A stretch of DNA of 64,000 nt from Sporomusa ovata DSM 2662 (GCF_000445445.1 NZ_ASXP01000003.1:124001-188000), one strand, 5' to 3'. Shown: positions 24,448 to 33,079, numbered from the stretch's first letter. Numbers and translations: made by a program. The notes: generated from the letters alone by a model not told the origin.

Positions 24448-24747
24448 TTAAGCCTCCCCCTGCAAATCACCACGGCCTCGCAAACTTTCAATATTTTGAG
24501 TATGGGCATGATGCCCTTCACGAATTTCCTGCGTAGCCCGTCCAATAACTTCTCCGTATTTCATTATTTCTTGTCCCTTAGGGATAGAATGAACGGCAAA
24601 TTTATGACCGTAAGGAATGTCCTCACCGATAAGGATCTGTCGAATGTCATGTCCCAAACGGACATCTGCCTTTTGCCCTGCCTTTAGTATTTGAACTGCT
24701 GTTGCAACATTATCTGCCGAATTCAACATGATTGCGTCAATGGCCAA
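24448..24747 (-). CDS. UxaA-type dehydratase, small SAF-domain subunit
   Basis: The 99-residue protein is an SAF domain: DAIMLNSADNVATAVQILKAGQKADV, then IPYGHKFAVHSIPKGQEIMKYGEVIGRATQEI and GHHAHTQNIESLRGRGD, the N-terminal part of altronate dehydratases. The H-x-H-x-x-N block at the end is a conserved feature of this subunit. It begins with TTG behind GGGGGCGAG and is two bases from the large subunit, so the two should form one enzyme. Confidence 0.88.
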   Translation of the reverse strand: MAIDAIMLNSADNVATAVQILKAGQKADVRLGHDIRQILIGEDIPYGHKFAVHSIPKGQEIMKYGEVIGRATQEIREGHHAHTQNIESLRGRGDLQGEA

Positions 24748-24789
24748 GATCTCGCCCCCTAAATTTTTGATCTGTTAAAAGTATTTTTT

Positions 24790-26064
24790 TTACAATATGA
24801 CTGCTACACCGTCAGGAATGACCGTAACTTTGGACTGCGAACCGGCAATCAATCCAGCAGTCTTCAAAGCTTCCTCTAATGTATAAGCAGTTTTCATACC
24901 TATAGTTTCGGGTATCTGATGATCACACTGATCAGTTACTAAAATAACGGTATGCTTTAACAGGACACGCGCGATAATTTGAGCTGCCCACTGATCAGGA
25001 ATGGTTGACTCTGGCGGAATTTTCATGATTTTATCCATGATATCCCTGGCCCCTCCCGGCGCATCCTGAAACCATTTAAAAAAGGTATCTCCGCCATGCC
25101 CGTCGTTACAAGCGGCGCAAATAATAATAACACCGCCTGGTTTACAAGTAGCCTCCGCAGAAGACAAGCCTTTCACAAGTTGATAAATATTTTGATCCAG
25201 TGGATACCCGCCATTCGAAGTAATAACAATATCAGCCGGTTTTGCTTCTGCTTTGGCCAGCCCGCTGACAAATTTACAACCGGCGATGTGGGCTTGCTCC
25301 CTGTCACCGGCAAAAACTTTAATGATCCGCTTGTCAGCATCGATTACCGCATTTAGGATAAATGCCAATTTAGCCTGCTTAGCGGCATACAGCATATCGG
25401 TATGAATCGGGTTACCTTCAAGTATCCCCACTCTTGCTTTTTCATGCGCAATAAATTGGGCACAATGGTTAGACATAACGGTTACACCACTGACGATACC
25501 TGGCAAGACACTTTTTCGTCCGCCGGAAAAACCAGCAAACAAATGTGGTTCAATAAACCCTTCAGAGACTAATAAATCTGCCTCCATTGCCAGTTTGTTA
25601 ATCACCAAAGCACCGCCGGAAGGCAGTTTACCCACATCGACTAAAGCCTCCTGATCCCAGCAGTTGTGAACTATGATCCTCTCATTTTTCATTATTTCTT
25701 CGCCGAATTTGTGCAAAAGTTCTTCCTGCGTGCTGGCACGATGAAATCCGGTAGCAACCAGAAATGTGATATCTGCATCCGGACTGCCGTTTCTAATTTC
25801 CGCAAGCATTTGCGGTGCCATAATTTTCGTTGGAACCGGCCGGGTATGGTCACTCGCAATAATAACAACTTTACGACATCCCTTAGCTAAATCACGCAGA
25901 CGTTTCGAGCCGATAGGATTTTCAAGTGCCTGCCTTACAAGGTCCGCTTCTGTAGCTTCCGGTCTGTAGTGATGAGCGCGCGATTCCAAAACCGCTTCGA
26001 GACGCTCTTCCGCTACATAAGCTTCCAAAAAGTTTTTACCATAAGGAATCTTAATTGTAGTCAT
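24790..26064 (-). CDS. LarA-family nickel-pincer racemase/epimerase homologue
   Basis: The 424-residue protein belongs to the lactate racemase LarA (DUF2088) family: IIASDHTRPVPT near 70, FLVATGFHRAST near 105, a second His region (IIVHNCWDQ), and FAGFSGGRKSVLPGI near 190 with the lysine that holds the nickel-pincer nucleotide in LarA. Known homologues also act on malate, gluconate or other 2-hydroxy acids. The gene leads a sugar-acid cluster and no larB, larC or larE is in the window, so the cofactor must come from elsewhere. I chose the second ATG (26064) because AAGGAG is six bases before it. The substrate is likely a sugar acid. Confidence 0.85.
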   Translation of the reverse strand: MTTIKIPYGKNFLEAYVAEERLEAVLESRAHHYRPEATEADLVRQALENPIGSKRLRDLAKGCRKVVIIASDHTRPVPTKIMAPQMLAEIRNGSPDADITFLVATGFHRASTQEELLHKFGEEIMKNERIIVHNCWDQEALVDVGKLPSGGALVINKLAMEADLLVSEGFIEPHLFAGFSGGRKSVLPGIVSGVTVMSNHCAQFIAHEKARVGILEGNPIHTDMLYAAKQAKLAFILNAVIDADKRIIKVFAGDREQAHIAGCKFVSGLAKAEAKPADIVITSNGGYPLDQNIYQLVKGLSSAEATCKPGGVIIICAACNDGHGGDTFFKWFQDAPGGARDIMDKIMKIPPESTIPDQWAAQIIARVLLKHTVILVTDQCDHQIPETIGMKTAYTLEEALKTAGLIAGSQSKVTVIPDGVAVIL

Positions 26065-26132
26065 CATTTGCTCCTTTTGATGTAATGTCGTACCAATTAT
26101 TGCGCTTTCTGCAGAAAATCGCTGTAATTTAG

Positions 26133-26160
26133 ATTAATAGCTATTCAAACAACTATTAAT
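26133..26160. promoter_or_regulatory. Inverted repeat upstream of the sugar-acid cluster
   Basis: ATTAATAG (26133-26140) and CTATTAAT (26153-26160) are perfect inverted arms 12 bases apart, 70-95 bp before the larA-like start. A TATAAT lies just upstream on the minus strand. It is a candidate operator for CdaR. The rest of 26068-26451 is AT-rich and shows nothing further. Confidence 0.4.
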
Positions 26161-26451
26161 ATTATAAAATTTCAATTTATTCAGTCGAAAACCTCTGTTC
26201 CCTATTGACAATAATTATCTGCAACGATAGGATTTTTCTGTTCACTTTGCACATATTTATTGCATTCGTAACTCTCACGTATATGTAGAGTCAGGTGACG
26301 GCTCTTTGACTCATTTATTTTAATTTCCAAACTATACCGCTCATTAATATATAATTCTCCCTAAATTAGACAAATCCTTTGTCTATATTCCATATTTTCT
26401 ATTTTATGTAATATTAATATAGTGAAACTATCCGAAACCTTTCAAAAAAAC

Positions 26452-26514
26452 ACAGCAAAAAACCCGCGAAGTTCGCGGGTTCAATTTATTTCCAGATTCG
26501 ATTGGTAGAGGCGA
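26452..26514 (-). repeat. Degenerate copy of the ssrA 3' end with its terminator
   Basis: Bases 26452-26514 align with 34697-34756, which hold the ssrA terminator and the last bases of tmRNA. Shared parts are ACAGCAAAAAACCCGCGAA, the hairpin (here 26461-26481), ATTTCCA and GGT-GAGGCGA. The match stops there and no tRNA-like body follows. It may be an attachment-site remnant from insertion at ssrA, or the end of a lost RNA gene. 26515-26692 has no gene. Confidence 0.6.
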
Positions 26515-26692
26515 TCCGCAACCTTGCAAATTCACCTTTTTTTGAGATAAAAAGGGTCTCTTTATCCTATGGCAAATAAACCGATATAGCTACTGAATAA
26601 AATGCCTGATTATTAATAATCAACTAAGATATTATTCTCAGTTAAAATTATTCCCACATAATTACGAAACTACAAATATCATTCATCCGAAA

Positions 26693-27460
26693 TTATAATC
26701 CGTATATTCGCTTGAGGTCAGCGGCAACGTCGGGAATGCGGGTGGACAGCTGGGGTATGGCGTAGCCGACGTAGATGGGCGAGGTAACGAACCGGGGCAT
26801 GACTTTGGCGGTAATCTGGCCGCCTATATGATAAAAAAAGATGTTGTAGCTGTTGCAGTGGCGGTTGAAGTGGTGAAGGAAGTAGTGGGCACAGATCTGC
26901 AGGTAGTCAGCCAGGCGGTCGATGTACCCGAGGTCGGCGAGCTTGATGTTGAGTTCAACGAAACCGACCAGCGGCTTATCGGCGATGTTGAGTTCAACGC
27001 CGCCGTCGCGGCTGATGACGATGCCTTCGAGGCTGGCCGGGGGGATGTTGACGGTGTAGTCGAGGTGGCGGAGACCGATGATCTGCATATGGGGGTGGCG
27101 AATGGAGCCGCCAGAGCTGGGGCCGTGGTTTTTGAAGAACAGGACCGTGGCAAATTCGCCGCCGGCGATCATGTCCAGCCATTTCTCAATGCCGAAGCGG
27201 ATGACCCGGTGGAGGTGGTCCTTTGGATAGAGCGACAGTTCGGATGCGCAGTCATCGGTTTCGATGAGGACGGTCTGGAAGGTGTCCCGGAGCACCGGAT
27301 ATTTGTTGACAATAAGGAGTATCGGCCCGTCTTCGGCGATGATGCCCTCAAGTTTGTCGCGGCAACAGAAGGGGCATTTATGGCCGTTATCGACAACGGT
27401 CACCGGTTTGATGCCGCCAATCTTGGTGTCAAAAACGAGGTGAATCTGCCTTAAAGTCAT
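26693..27460 (-). CDS. DUF4931 protein, galactose-1-phosphate uridylyltransferase-like
   Basis: The 255-residue protein has a CPFCCRDKLEG zinc-like pair at about 30, a VNKYPVL strand at about 52, and KNHGPSSGGSIRHPHMQIIGL at about 110-130, whose HPHMQ is the HIT-superfamily nucleotide-transfer motif of GalT relatives. The rest follows DUF4931 proteins of Firmicutes. The reaction is not known; transfer of a nucleotide or phosphate is the family expectation. The gene is clearly richer in G and C than its AT-rich flanks, with long open frames on the other strand, a sign of different origin. AAGGAG precedes the ATG. Confidence 0.75.
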   Translation of the reverse strand: MTLRQIHLVFDTKIGGIKPVTVVDNGHKCPFCCRDKLEGIIAEDGPILLIVNKYPVLRDTFQTVLIETDDCASELSLYPKDHLHRVIRFGIEKWLDMIAGGEFATVLFFKNHGPSSGGSIRHPHMQIIGLRHLDYTVNIPPASLEGIVISRDGGVELNIADKPLVGFVELNIKLADLGYIDRLADYLQICAHYFLHHFNRHCNSYNIFFYHIGGQITAKVMPRFVTSPIYVGYAIPQLSTRIPDVAADLKRIYGL

Positions 27461-27550
27461 AGCTAAGTCTCCTTATGGTGCCAGAGTGTGTTGCTCTTCA
27501 CATTATACCATACCGGGCAAATTTCCGAGACGTTGAGTGTCAGAGTGTCA

Positions 27551-28351
27551 TTAGGACATAAAAGAACAAGGTACATTGACAACACACTTACCACAGACTT
27601 CGCTGCCAGCACTATTCGCGTTCTTTCCAGTTTCATCTGAATAAGAACTTCCTAAATCTTTATAAAGCTCAGCATTTTTTAAACAAACTTGGAAACATTT
27701 CTTCCTATCATAACCGGACAAAGTTAACGCTTCGGAAGGACAATGTTGTACACAAATTCCACATATCCCTTTACTCTTATATAGGCAATAGTCATCGTTA
27801 AGCCGTTTATCTGGTTCTACATCCAAATTTGTAACTACTGTGCTATATCGACCACAGCAGCCTTTTTTAGTAATCAGCATATTATTAATACCAAAGGTGC
27901 CAAGTCCTGCAATTCTTGCAATATGACGCTGCGACCAATTACTTATTAATCTTTCCCTGTCAAATGTTGTTGCCTCTTTAGAAACTCCTGCTTTATAGCC
28001 CATTTTCTTTAATTCTTCTATTAAATAATTATTCAATTCACCAAACATTCCATTAGTTTCTTCATAGGTACGAGCCCACTCGGGAGATGACACGTCACCA
28101 GGTGCTTTGTTGGTGTCGGCAAGTTCCTTGGTAAAGGGGACAAAATAGGCAATAATAATTGTCGGTTTTTCTATGACCTCATGCGGCATAACATGTTGCT
28201 GCGAAATAATATCCTTTAGTTCTAAAATTTCTGGATGATTTGCATCAGCAAATCCAACTAATGGCTCGCCCCATTGGGATGTAATGGCTGGCTTTCTCTG
28301 ATATTCCTGCACATAGTTTTGAATCATATGCGTTATTGTTTTTTTTTGCAT
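27551..28351 (-). CDS. QueG-like 4Fe-4S protein
   Basis: The 266-residue protein shows SQRHIARIAGLGTFGINNMLIT and CCGRYSTVVTNLDV, the pattern of epoxyqueuosine reductase QueG and its relatives, then a ferredoxin-type cluster C-GICVQHCPSEAL and a final Cys group CGKCVVNVPC. QueG itself reduces epoxyqueuosine in tRNA using cobalamin; this subgroup (often called epoxyqueuosine reductase-like) has not been shown to do so. It lacks the C-terminal HEAT-type part of some QueG. It overlaps the DUF192 remnant upstream and lies downstream of DUF1015. No membrane segment. Confidence 0.75.
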   Translation of the reverse strand: MQKKTITHMIQNYVQEYQRKPAITSQWGEPLVGFADANHPEILELKDIISQQHVMPHEVIEKPTIIIAYFVPFTKELADTNKAPGDVSSPEWARTYEETNGMFGELNNYLIEELKKMGYKAGVSKEATTFDRERLISNWSQRHIARIAGLGTFGINNMLITKKGCCGRYSTVVTNLDVEPDKRLNDDYCLYKSKGICGICVQHCPSEALTLSGYDRKKCFQVCLKNAELYKDLGSSYSDETGKNANSAGSEVCGKCVVNVPCSFMS

Positions 28352-28511
28352 TTCTTATCATATCCATCCCTTCTGATATACGAAAAACCATGGTGAAAAA
28401 GTACAAGTCTCCTTCCACCGGCAAAAGTCCAAGCAGCTGGCCAAAAAAACTGTCTGCAACCCTAATGTTCCCGCCAAACAGAGTTTGCCGTGTTTCATTA
28501 ATTATTTTCAT
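28352..28511 (-). pseudogene. DUF192 gene fragment (N-terminus only)
   Basis: From an ATG at 28511 the frame reads MKIINETRQTLFGGNIRVADSFFGQLLGLLPVEG, matching the first 30 or so residues of DUF192 proteins (VxNxTRxTVLAxxVxVADSFxxRLxGLM). After that the similarity ends; the frame runs on into the start region of the QueG-like gene. The remaining 80-100 residues of the family are missing. The ATG overlaps the end of DUF1015 by 14 bases, as in an original operon. Confidence 0.6.
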
Positions 28512-29775
28512 GGCACTGCGGCAGATATTTAGCGCAAGGCACCATATGCACCACTATAGCATCCCGAAGTTTAGGCTCAAACCAGGTTGATTTCGGCGGC
28601 ATGATCTGACCGGCATCGGCAATTGCCATCAATTCTTCAATGGAGGTTGCGAAAAGGGAAAAGGCCACGGCATACTCACCGCTGTTTACCAGCCGTTCCA
28701 GTTCTGCCATCCCCCGTATTCCGCCAACAAAATGAATCCGCTTATCGGTACGCGGGTCAGCAATCCCTAATAGTGGACTCAGTACATTATGCTGCAGGAT
28801 ATTAACATCGAGCTTACTAACCGGCTCCTCCTCCGGATAGGTTCCGGCTTTGGCCTCCAGACTGTACCACTTGCCAGCCAAGTACATGCCAAACGTATGT
28901 ATCCGGGAAGGTTTATATGCTCCCACCTGCTCGGTTATTGAAAACTTTTCGGCCACTAACTGCAGGAACTGCTCCGGAGACTTACCTTTCAGATCCTTTA
29001 CCACCCGGTTATAGTCCATAATATACATCATGTTGTGCGGGAATATCACGGCAAGAAATGAATTATACTCCTCAAACCCTGAATGATCAGGATTGCCCTG
29101 CAGACACAGGTCATACACCCGTCCGGCAGCAGCTGACCGGTGATGACCATCAGCAATGTATAAATCATTGATATTCAAAAATGCTTTCTCAATAGCACTG
29201 ACCTGTGCGGCATCGTCAACCACATACAGTGTGTGGGCAATGCCGTCCTCGGCCACAAAATCGTATACCGGCGGCTTTTCCATGTTCGCCTGCATCAACG
29301 CATTGATACTCTCATCCGCTTTATAAGTCAGAAAGACGGCTCCCGTCTGCGCTTCGCTAGTCACGATGTGCTGAATGCGATCCTGTTCTTTATCCGGTCT
29401 TGTCAGCTCATGCTTTTTAATCCGGTTGGCCTGATATTCAATAACGGAAGCAGCAGCCACCAAGCCCACCTGTACATGATCACCCATCTTCTGCTTGTAA
29501 ATATAAAAGCACGGGGTTTCATCCTGCACCAGGATCTTCTCATTAATAAACTTACGCAAAGTCTCCCGGGCTTTGGCATATACCTTGGGAGAATGCACAT
29601 CAACATCCGGTTCAAGATCAACCTCCGATTTGGTCACACGCAAAAAGCTATATGGATTTTTCTCCGTTATCGCCCGCGCCTCCTGTGAATCCATCACATC
29701 ATACGGCAGCGAAGCCACCTTTTCTACCAATTCGGGAACAGGACGCAAACCGCAAAATGGTTTTACTACGGCCAT
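28498..29775 (-). CDS. DUF1015 family protein
   Basis: The 425-residue protein fits DUF1015 (SerK-like superfamily): KPFCGLRPVPELVEKVASLPYDVMD at the start, ITEKNPYSFLRVTKSEVD, KHELTRPDKEQDRIQH, a YIADGHHRSAAAGR motif near residue 210, and LDVNILQHNVLSPLLGI near the C-terminus. The family is common in clostridia, often beside serine-biosynthesis genes (serA, serC); those are not here. Biochemical function is not settled; the GHHR motif and relation to serine kinases suggest phosphate transfer. GAGAGGAAG precedes the ATG. Length is normal. Confidence 0.82.
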   Translation of the reverse strand: MAVVKPFCGLRPVPELVEKVASLPYDVMDSQEARAITEKNPYSFLRVTKSEVDLEPDVDVHSPKVYAKARETLRKFINEKILVQDETPCFYIYKQKMGDHVQVGLVAAASVIEYQANRIKKHELTRPDKEQDRIQHIVTSEAQTGAVFLTYKADESINALMQANMEKPPVYDFVAEDGIAHTLYVVDDAAQVSAIEKAFLNINDLYIADGHHRSAAAGRVYDLCLQGNPDHSGFEEYNSFLAVIFPHNMMYIMDYNRVVKDLKGKSPEQFLQLVAEKFSITEQVGAYKPSRIHTFGMYLAGKWYSLEAKAGTYPEEEPVSKLDVNILQHNVLSPLLGIADPRTDKRIHFVGGIRGMAELERLVNSGEYAVAFSLFATSIEELMAIADAGQIMPPKSTWFEPKLRDAIVVHMVPCAKYLPQCHENN

Positions 29776-29932
29776 TAATTATTCTTCCTCTCGCATCAAT
29801 ATTCCATAATTATGGATATAAATTAAAGTATTCTCCTTAATCCAATAAAAATTCCTGCCAGCCCGCCGAAAGTATTTTCTGTCGCAGGAACTGCCCTGCC
29901 TATTAAACGTAGAGTGTTAGCGTTAGAAAACA

Positions 29933-30061
29933 TTAAAACTTTTTAGCCATTTTATTTGGAGAAACCTTTTCATTTTCCCAGCGATTAATTGTAAAAAAGC
30001 TAACACCCAAGTCAAATGCTAATTCCATTTGACTTAGACTCTCAAAGACAGTTCCGACGAT
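29933..30061 (-). pseudogene. Fragment of an XRE-type helix-turn-helix gene
   Basis: An open stretch without start gives ESLSQMELAFDLGVSFFTINRWENEKVSPNKMAKKF, then TAA at 29933. The pattern is that of a Cro/CI-type HTH (LSQxxLAxxLGVSxxTIxRWENGxxxPxxxAKK), like those at the front of DNA methylases. A stop lies directly upstream. The rest of 29776-30304 has an inverted repeat (TTCCTGC/GCAGGAA at about 29850-29890) and no convincing gene. Confidence 0.6.
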
Positions 30062-30304
30062 TCAGTTCTGCGGTATTATAACATAATTAACAATTTTCCA
30101 CATTAACAGCAAAACTCCTGTCAAGCAATATAAATTTTACAAGAGTTCTACTAACCAAATACAAAAAGGAAAAGCCATGATCCCTGCCGCTAACTATGGC
30201 AAAGGTTGGCTTTTCTGTTGTTGTGCTATAATATACATTCACGCTTATTTTATAAATATACTTTGTTTTAGTACCCATTGTATCTCCAAAACAAGCTAAC
30301 AAAG

Positions 30305-30694
30305 TTAAGGGGAATCATATAATGTAACCTCGTCAATATTATACACACTCATATTCCAAGTCCCCCCTCTTGGGGGCGAAGAAACACCTACGTTTTGTCC
30401 TACAAAAGTAACTACATTATGTGATAGCAGTGCACTCTGTAGTAGACTATGTAAACTCTGATCACTGTATTTAACCACGACTTGTTTACCAGTTGGATTA
30501 CTTAATTCAACGACTGCGTAATAATAACTATCCACAAGTTTTACATGACCTGATAACTGAACCGTTGGTGGCATAAGATAACTCCCTGAGACAGGTTGTG
30601 GTAATGCAGCAGATGCATAAATTGGATAAACTGCAATCATGTTACAACCCACTATTAATAGAGTTAAGCTCAGACAACGAAATAAAGCAGACAA
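30305..30694 (-). CDS. Small exported protein of unknown function
   Basis: The TTG at 30694 follows GGGGGG by eight bases. The 129-residue product has a hydrophobic signal sequence (about 1-29, ending IYASA) and a mature part of about 100 residues with alternating strands (VQLSGHVKLVDSYYYAVVELSN, VVVKYSDQSLHSLLQ, NVVTFVGQNVGV). This looks like one small beta domain. There is no lipoprotein cysteine in the right place. I do not recognise the family. It stands alone among gene remnants. Confidence 0.55.
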   Translation of the reverse strand: MSALFRCLSLTLLIVGCNMIAVYPIYASAALPQPVSGSYLMPPTVQLSGHVKLVDSYYYAVVELSNPTGKQVVVKYSDQSLHSLLQSALLSHNVVTFVGQNVGVSSPPRGGTWNMSVYNIDEVTLYDSP

Positions 30695-30819
30695 TATTTA
30701 TCCCCCCACACAAATAATTATAACTAATTTACTTTAATTCCATAAAAATACTTCGTCACCTTTATTTTGAATATTTTTTAACAATTCTCAGTGTTACTCT
30801 GGCAATATCTTGAGCATCA

Positions 30820-31376
30820 TCATTTGTAACAAGCATTGTCAGAAAAACATGTTCTGTTCACAAAAACCAAAATGAAACAACAACTGTCCCTATCGTCCCG
30901 CTTGTCCCTTTTTAGGCATTCGGGGCAGTCGGTGTCACTCTTCGGAAAATCTTTTTCTACAGCTACAATTCTAGCCCCTTTTTCACTAACAGGTAGTTGA
31001 GGCTCCTGATGTAAACTTGAACTAATTTTGTTCACTTTTATCGTCCGGTCTTTTCGTCCGGTTACTATTCTATTTTTATTAGTAATCGTTGAATACTCTT
31101 TGAGATAAAAGCGTATTTGAACAAACATACCTGATTCCATTATATCCGGCTGTCTTAGGCCACTTTCCAAGCATAATCTATTGATTTGCTGAATACCTAG
31201 CCCCCATTGTTCAATTAATTCACCTTCTTTAGAGCAATTACTTTATTACGAATTTCCGACCGTCCACTTAAAATCTCATCTAAAGTAATACCTTTAGAAA
31301 AACTGCCTGGGGATGTAATTTCGATTTTAGAATCTTAATAAGGCTTGATATTTTTAAGTAACTCTTCAAATTTCAT
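30820..31376 (-). pseudogene. Decayed AlbA_2/RecG-type putative ATP-binding DNA-regulator gene
   Basis: An ATG at 31376 with GGTGAGG upstream begins MKFEELLKNIKPY, then a stop. The same frame goes on with IEITSPGSFSKGITLDEILSGRSEIRNKVIAL, followed by a shift to EGELIEQWGLGIQQINRLC and LESGLRQPDIMESGMFVQIRF. These are consecutive conserved blocks of AlbA_2-type proteins (SPGxFPxGITxDEIxxGxSExRNxxIA, then LIEQWGxGIxxI). The first 300 or so residues are deleted, with one stop and one frameshift in what is left. The tail to 30820 is Cys- and Asp-rich and unlike the family. Confidence 0.75.
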
Positions 31377-31494
31377 AATGATATCCTCACCATAATTGAT
31401 ATCTTAAAACTTATTATACAAAACAATTAAGCATAAGCCTACCACTTTGACAAACTTACTCTTGAAATATTTTACATTTTTGCTTAAATTTCAA

Positions 31495-31660
31495 TTGTCG
31501 GAGGCGAGGCGTAACCTCGCAAAAGACAAACTTTCTATATTTCGAAATAAGTACCAAATTTTAAGCCGTTATGCAGCAAAATATGTGAGTAGGTTTTGGC
31601 AAATGTCTTGAGCAAGGCAAGGACAAAACCTGTAAGCAGCAACTACTCCACATAGAGGCA
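31495..31660. other. Compact inverted-repeat structure, possible non-coding RNA or repeat element
   Basis: A first hairpin has TTGTC/GACAA outside GCGAGG/CCTCGC (about 31497-31526). Downstream, TATGTGAGTAG (31582-31592) pairs with CTACTCCACATA (31643-31654, one bulged C), and inside it AGGTTTTG (31591-31598) pairs with CAAAACCT (31624-31631). A further short helix lies near 31605-31624. The nesting suggests a folded RNA or a mobile repeat. I know no matching riboswitch class. The rest of 31377-31841 holds nothing else. Confidence 0.35.
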
Positions 31661-31841
31661 AATTACTTTCATAAAACAAAACCTCCACTTTTGATACAAC
31701 TTAGGCAGTTAAAGGCTTGCCGGGTTTCTCTTTGTTGTTTTCTGCGCCCGTTTGACACTAATGCACTTTGACCGGCAAAGAAGGATTTTCCAGGATTCCG
31801 TATAACTTATTATAGTGCAATAATAGGAGGCGGCGGTCTAA

Positions 31842-32403
31842 GTGCATAAGAAACTACCGCAGTTGCACCGGATGCTGATTATATTGCTAACAGTGTTCAT
31901 CTCTATGGGGGGATCTCGGGTTTAATGCCGCACATGCCGAAGACAAAGTTATTTTAACGGAAGGAACAGCCAGGGTTGGTGAGGCAGAAACCGAGATTCA
32001 GGCAAGACAGCGTGCCTGGCTGGATGCCAAACGGCAGGCTCTGGAAGAAGCAGGTGTAGTCATTACCAGTATTACAACTGTAAACAACTATCATTTGGTT
32101 GCTGATTGGCTGCAAAGTACTGCCACTGCAAGAGTGCACAGTACATTAGTGTCGGAGTCCCGCAGTGTTGAGAATAATATGATTGTATTACGGGTTAAAC
32201 TGGATTGCCGGGTTAATACCGAAGATATTGCTGCTTTGAACGAAACCCTGAGGAAATTGACTGAAAGCAAAACTAAACCGGCGACTGATGTTCAAAATAC
32301 AAAAGATTTGTTATTGCCGGATGGTTCACGGTATACAGGTTCAATTCTGAATGGATTGCCAGACGGACGTGGTATAAAACACTTCCCAGACGGTGGCAGA
32401 TAA
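31842..32403 (+). pseudogene. Frameshifted exported protein with partial MORN motif
   Basis: AGGAGG precedes a GTG at 31842. The first frame gives a signal sequence (KLPQLHRMLIILLTVFISM) up to a run of six G near 31900, after which it stops. The next frame continues with FNAAHAEDKVILTEGTARVGEAE, a domain like the LPP20/FlgT-N family (helical, TSITTVNNYHLV), and ends in LPDGSRYTGSILNGLPDGRG, the first unit of a MORN repeat, cut short at TAA 32401-32403. With five G the signal peptide and body would join in frame (SMGDLGFNAAHA). So the gene has a homopolymer frameshift and a lost C-terminus. Confidence 0.7.
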
Positions 32404-32467
32404 CTAGCCTGAAAAACGGTTAGCCCAATGTTTGTTTCAGAATCCGTTTCCGTAATACAAAACAAAA

Positions 32468-32488
32468 AACCCGCGAAATTCGCGGGTT
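32468..32488. terminator. Hairpin AACCCGCGAAATTCGCGGGTT, second copy
   Basis: A 10-bp stem with A-tract before and TTTA after. The same hairpin occurs at 26461 and 34706, but here the flanking ssrA-like bases are missing on the right side. It lies 65 bases after the MORN-type remnant. 32489-32587 has no gene. Confidence 0.75.
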
Positions 32489-32587
32489 TAATTCACTTTA
32501 ACTGTCACGGGGACGGGGGGATCAGCAGCTTTTCAAAGATACCTAAAACTTTCGAAGCTGGCACCAATCCAAATTTCGATGTACTTC

Positions 32588-33079
32588 CTATCTTTTTAAC
32601 TGGCGTTTGCAATCTATTTGATTAGGAATACCAACACAAGATTTTAATATTTCCATCATATCTTGTACATTACCCTTTTGAACACGTTCTAAGTTTGTTT
32701 CTTGTTTATTTATTGCTTGACCCAAAGAATTATTTTCACTAGCTGATGCTAATGTATCCGATTGGTTTAGTTGTTCAACAGGAACTTGATTAATCAGTAT
32801 TTTATTTCCTTCTGAATCAATGAGATAAGTACAGTAAAAATTTCCCTCTACTTGGGAACAAATTGTTCTTTTCTGCTTTGAACTTTCTTTTTTATCTTCA
32901 AAGCCAGTGGCTTTCTCAGATTGGTTGGAATATACATCTGGAATAGTAGACTGCTCCGCTTTCGATTGGATATAACTGTCAAAATCAGCCTTCTGACTGG
33001 CTATTTTTCTAGCTGTCTGTGTTTCAAAAACCCCGCTCAAATTGTTTAGTACTGCATTGCCATTAACACTTTGTATCAT
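32588..33079 (-). CDS. Hypothetical cytosolic protein
   Basis: GAGGAGGTG precedes the ATG at 33079 with good spacing. The 163-residue protein is polar and Gln/Ser/Lys-rich with no membrane segment: MIQSVNGNAVLNNLSGVFETQ at the start, a disordered-looking middle, a short two-strand unit NFYCTYLIDSEGNKILINQVP, then a helical tail. The N-terminus (short hydrophobic-polar pattern ending in a long disordered part) recalls small flagellar or surface-associated proteins, but I do not recognise a family. Four Cys are spread without motif. Confidence 0.6.
   Translation of the reverse strand: MIQSVNGNAVLNNLSGVFETQTARKIASQKADFDSYIQSKAEQSTIPDVYSNQSEKATGFEDKKESSKQKRTICSQVEGNFYCTYLIDSEGNKILINQVPVEQLNQSDTLASASENNSLGQAINKQETNLERVQKGNVQDMMEILKSCVGIPNQIDCKRQLKR

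Noticed and set aside
26500..26520. A tRNA gene end near the ssrA-like copy
   Set aside because: Only GGTAGAGGCGA remains; no anticodon or D arm can be folded from the flanking bases.
26828..27454. A 208-codon open frame on the plus strand opposite DUF4931
   Set aside because: High GC of the real gene leaves long frames on the other strand; the translation is Val/Asp/Glu repeats without motif.
30087..30302. A 71-codon minus-strand frame
   Set aside because: No ribosome site, no recognisable pattern, and it lies in a decayed AT-rich region.
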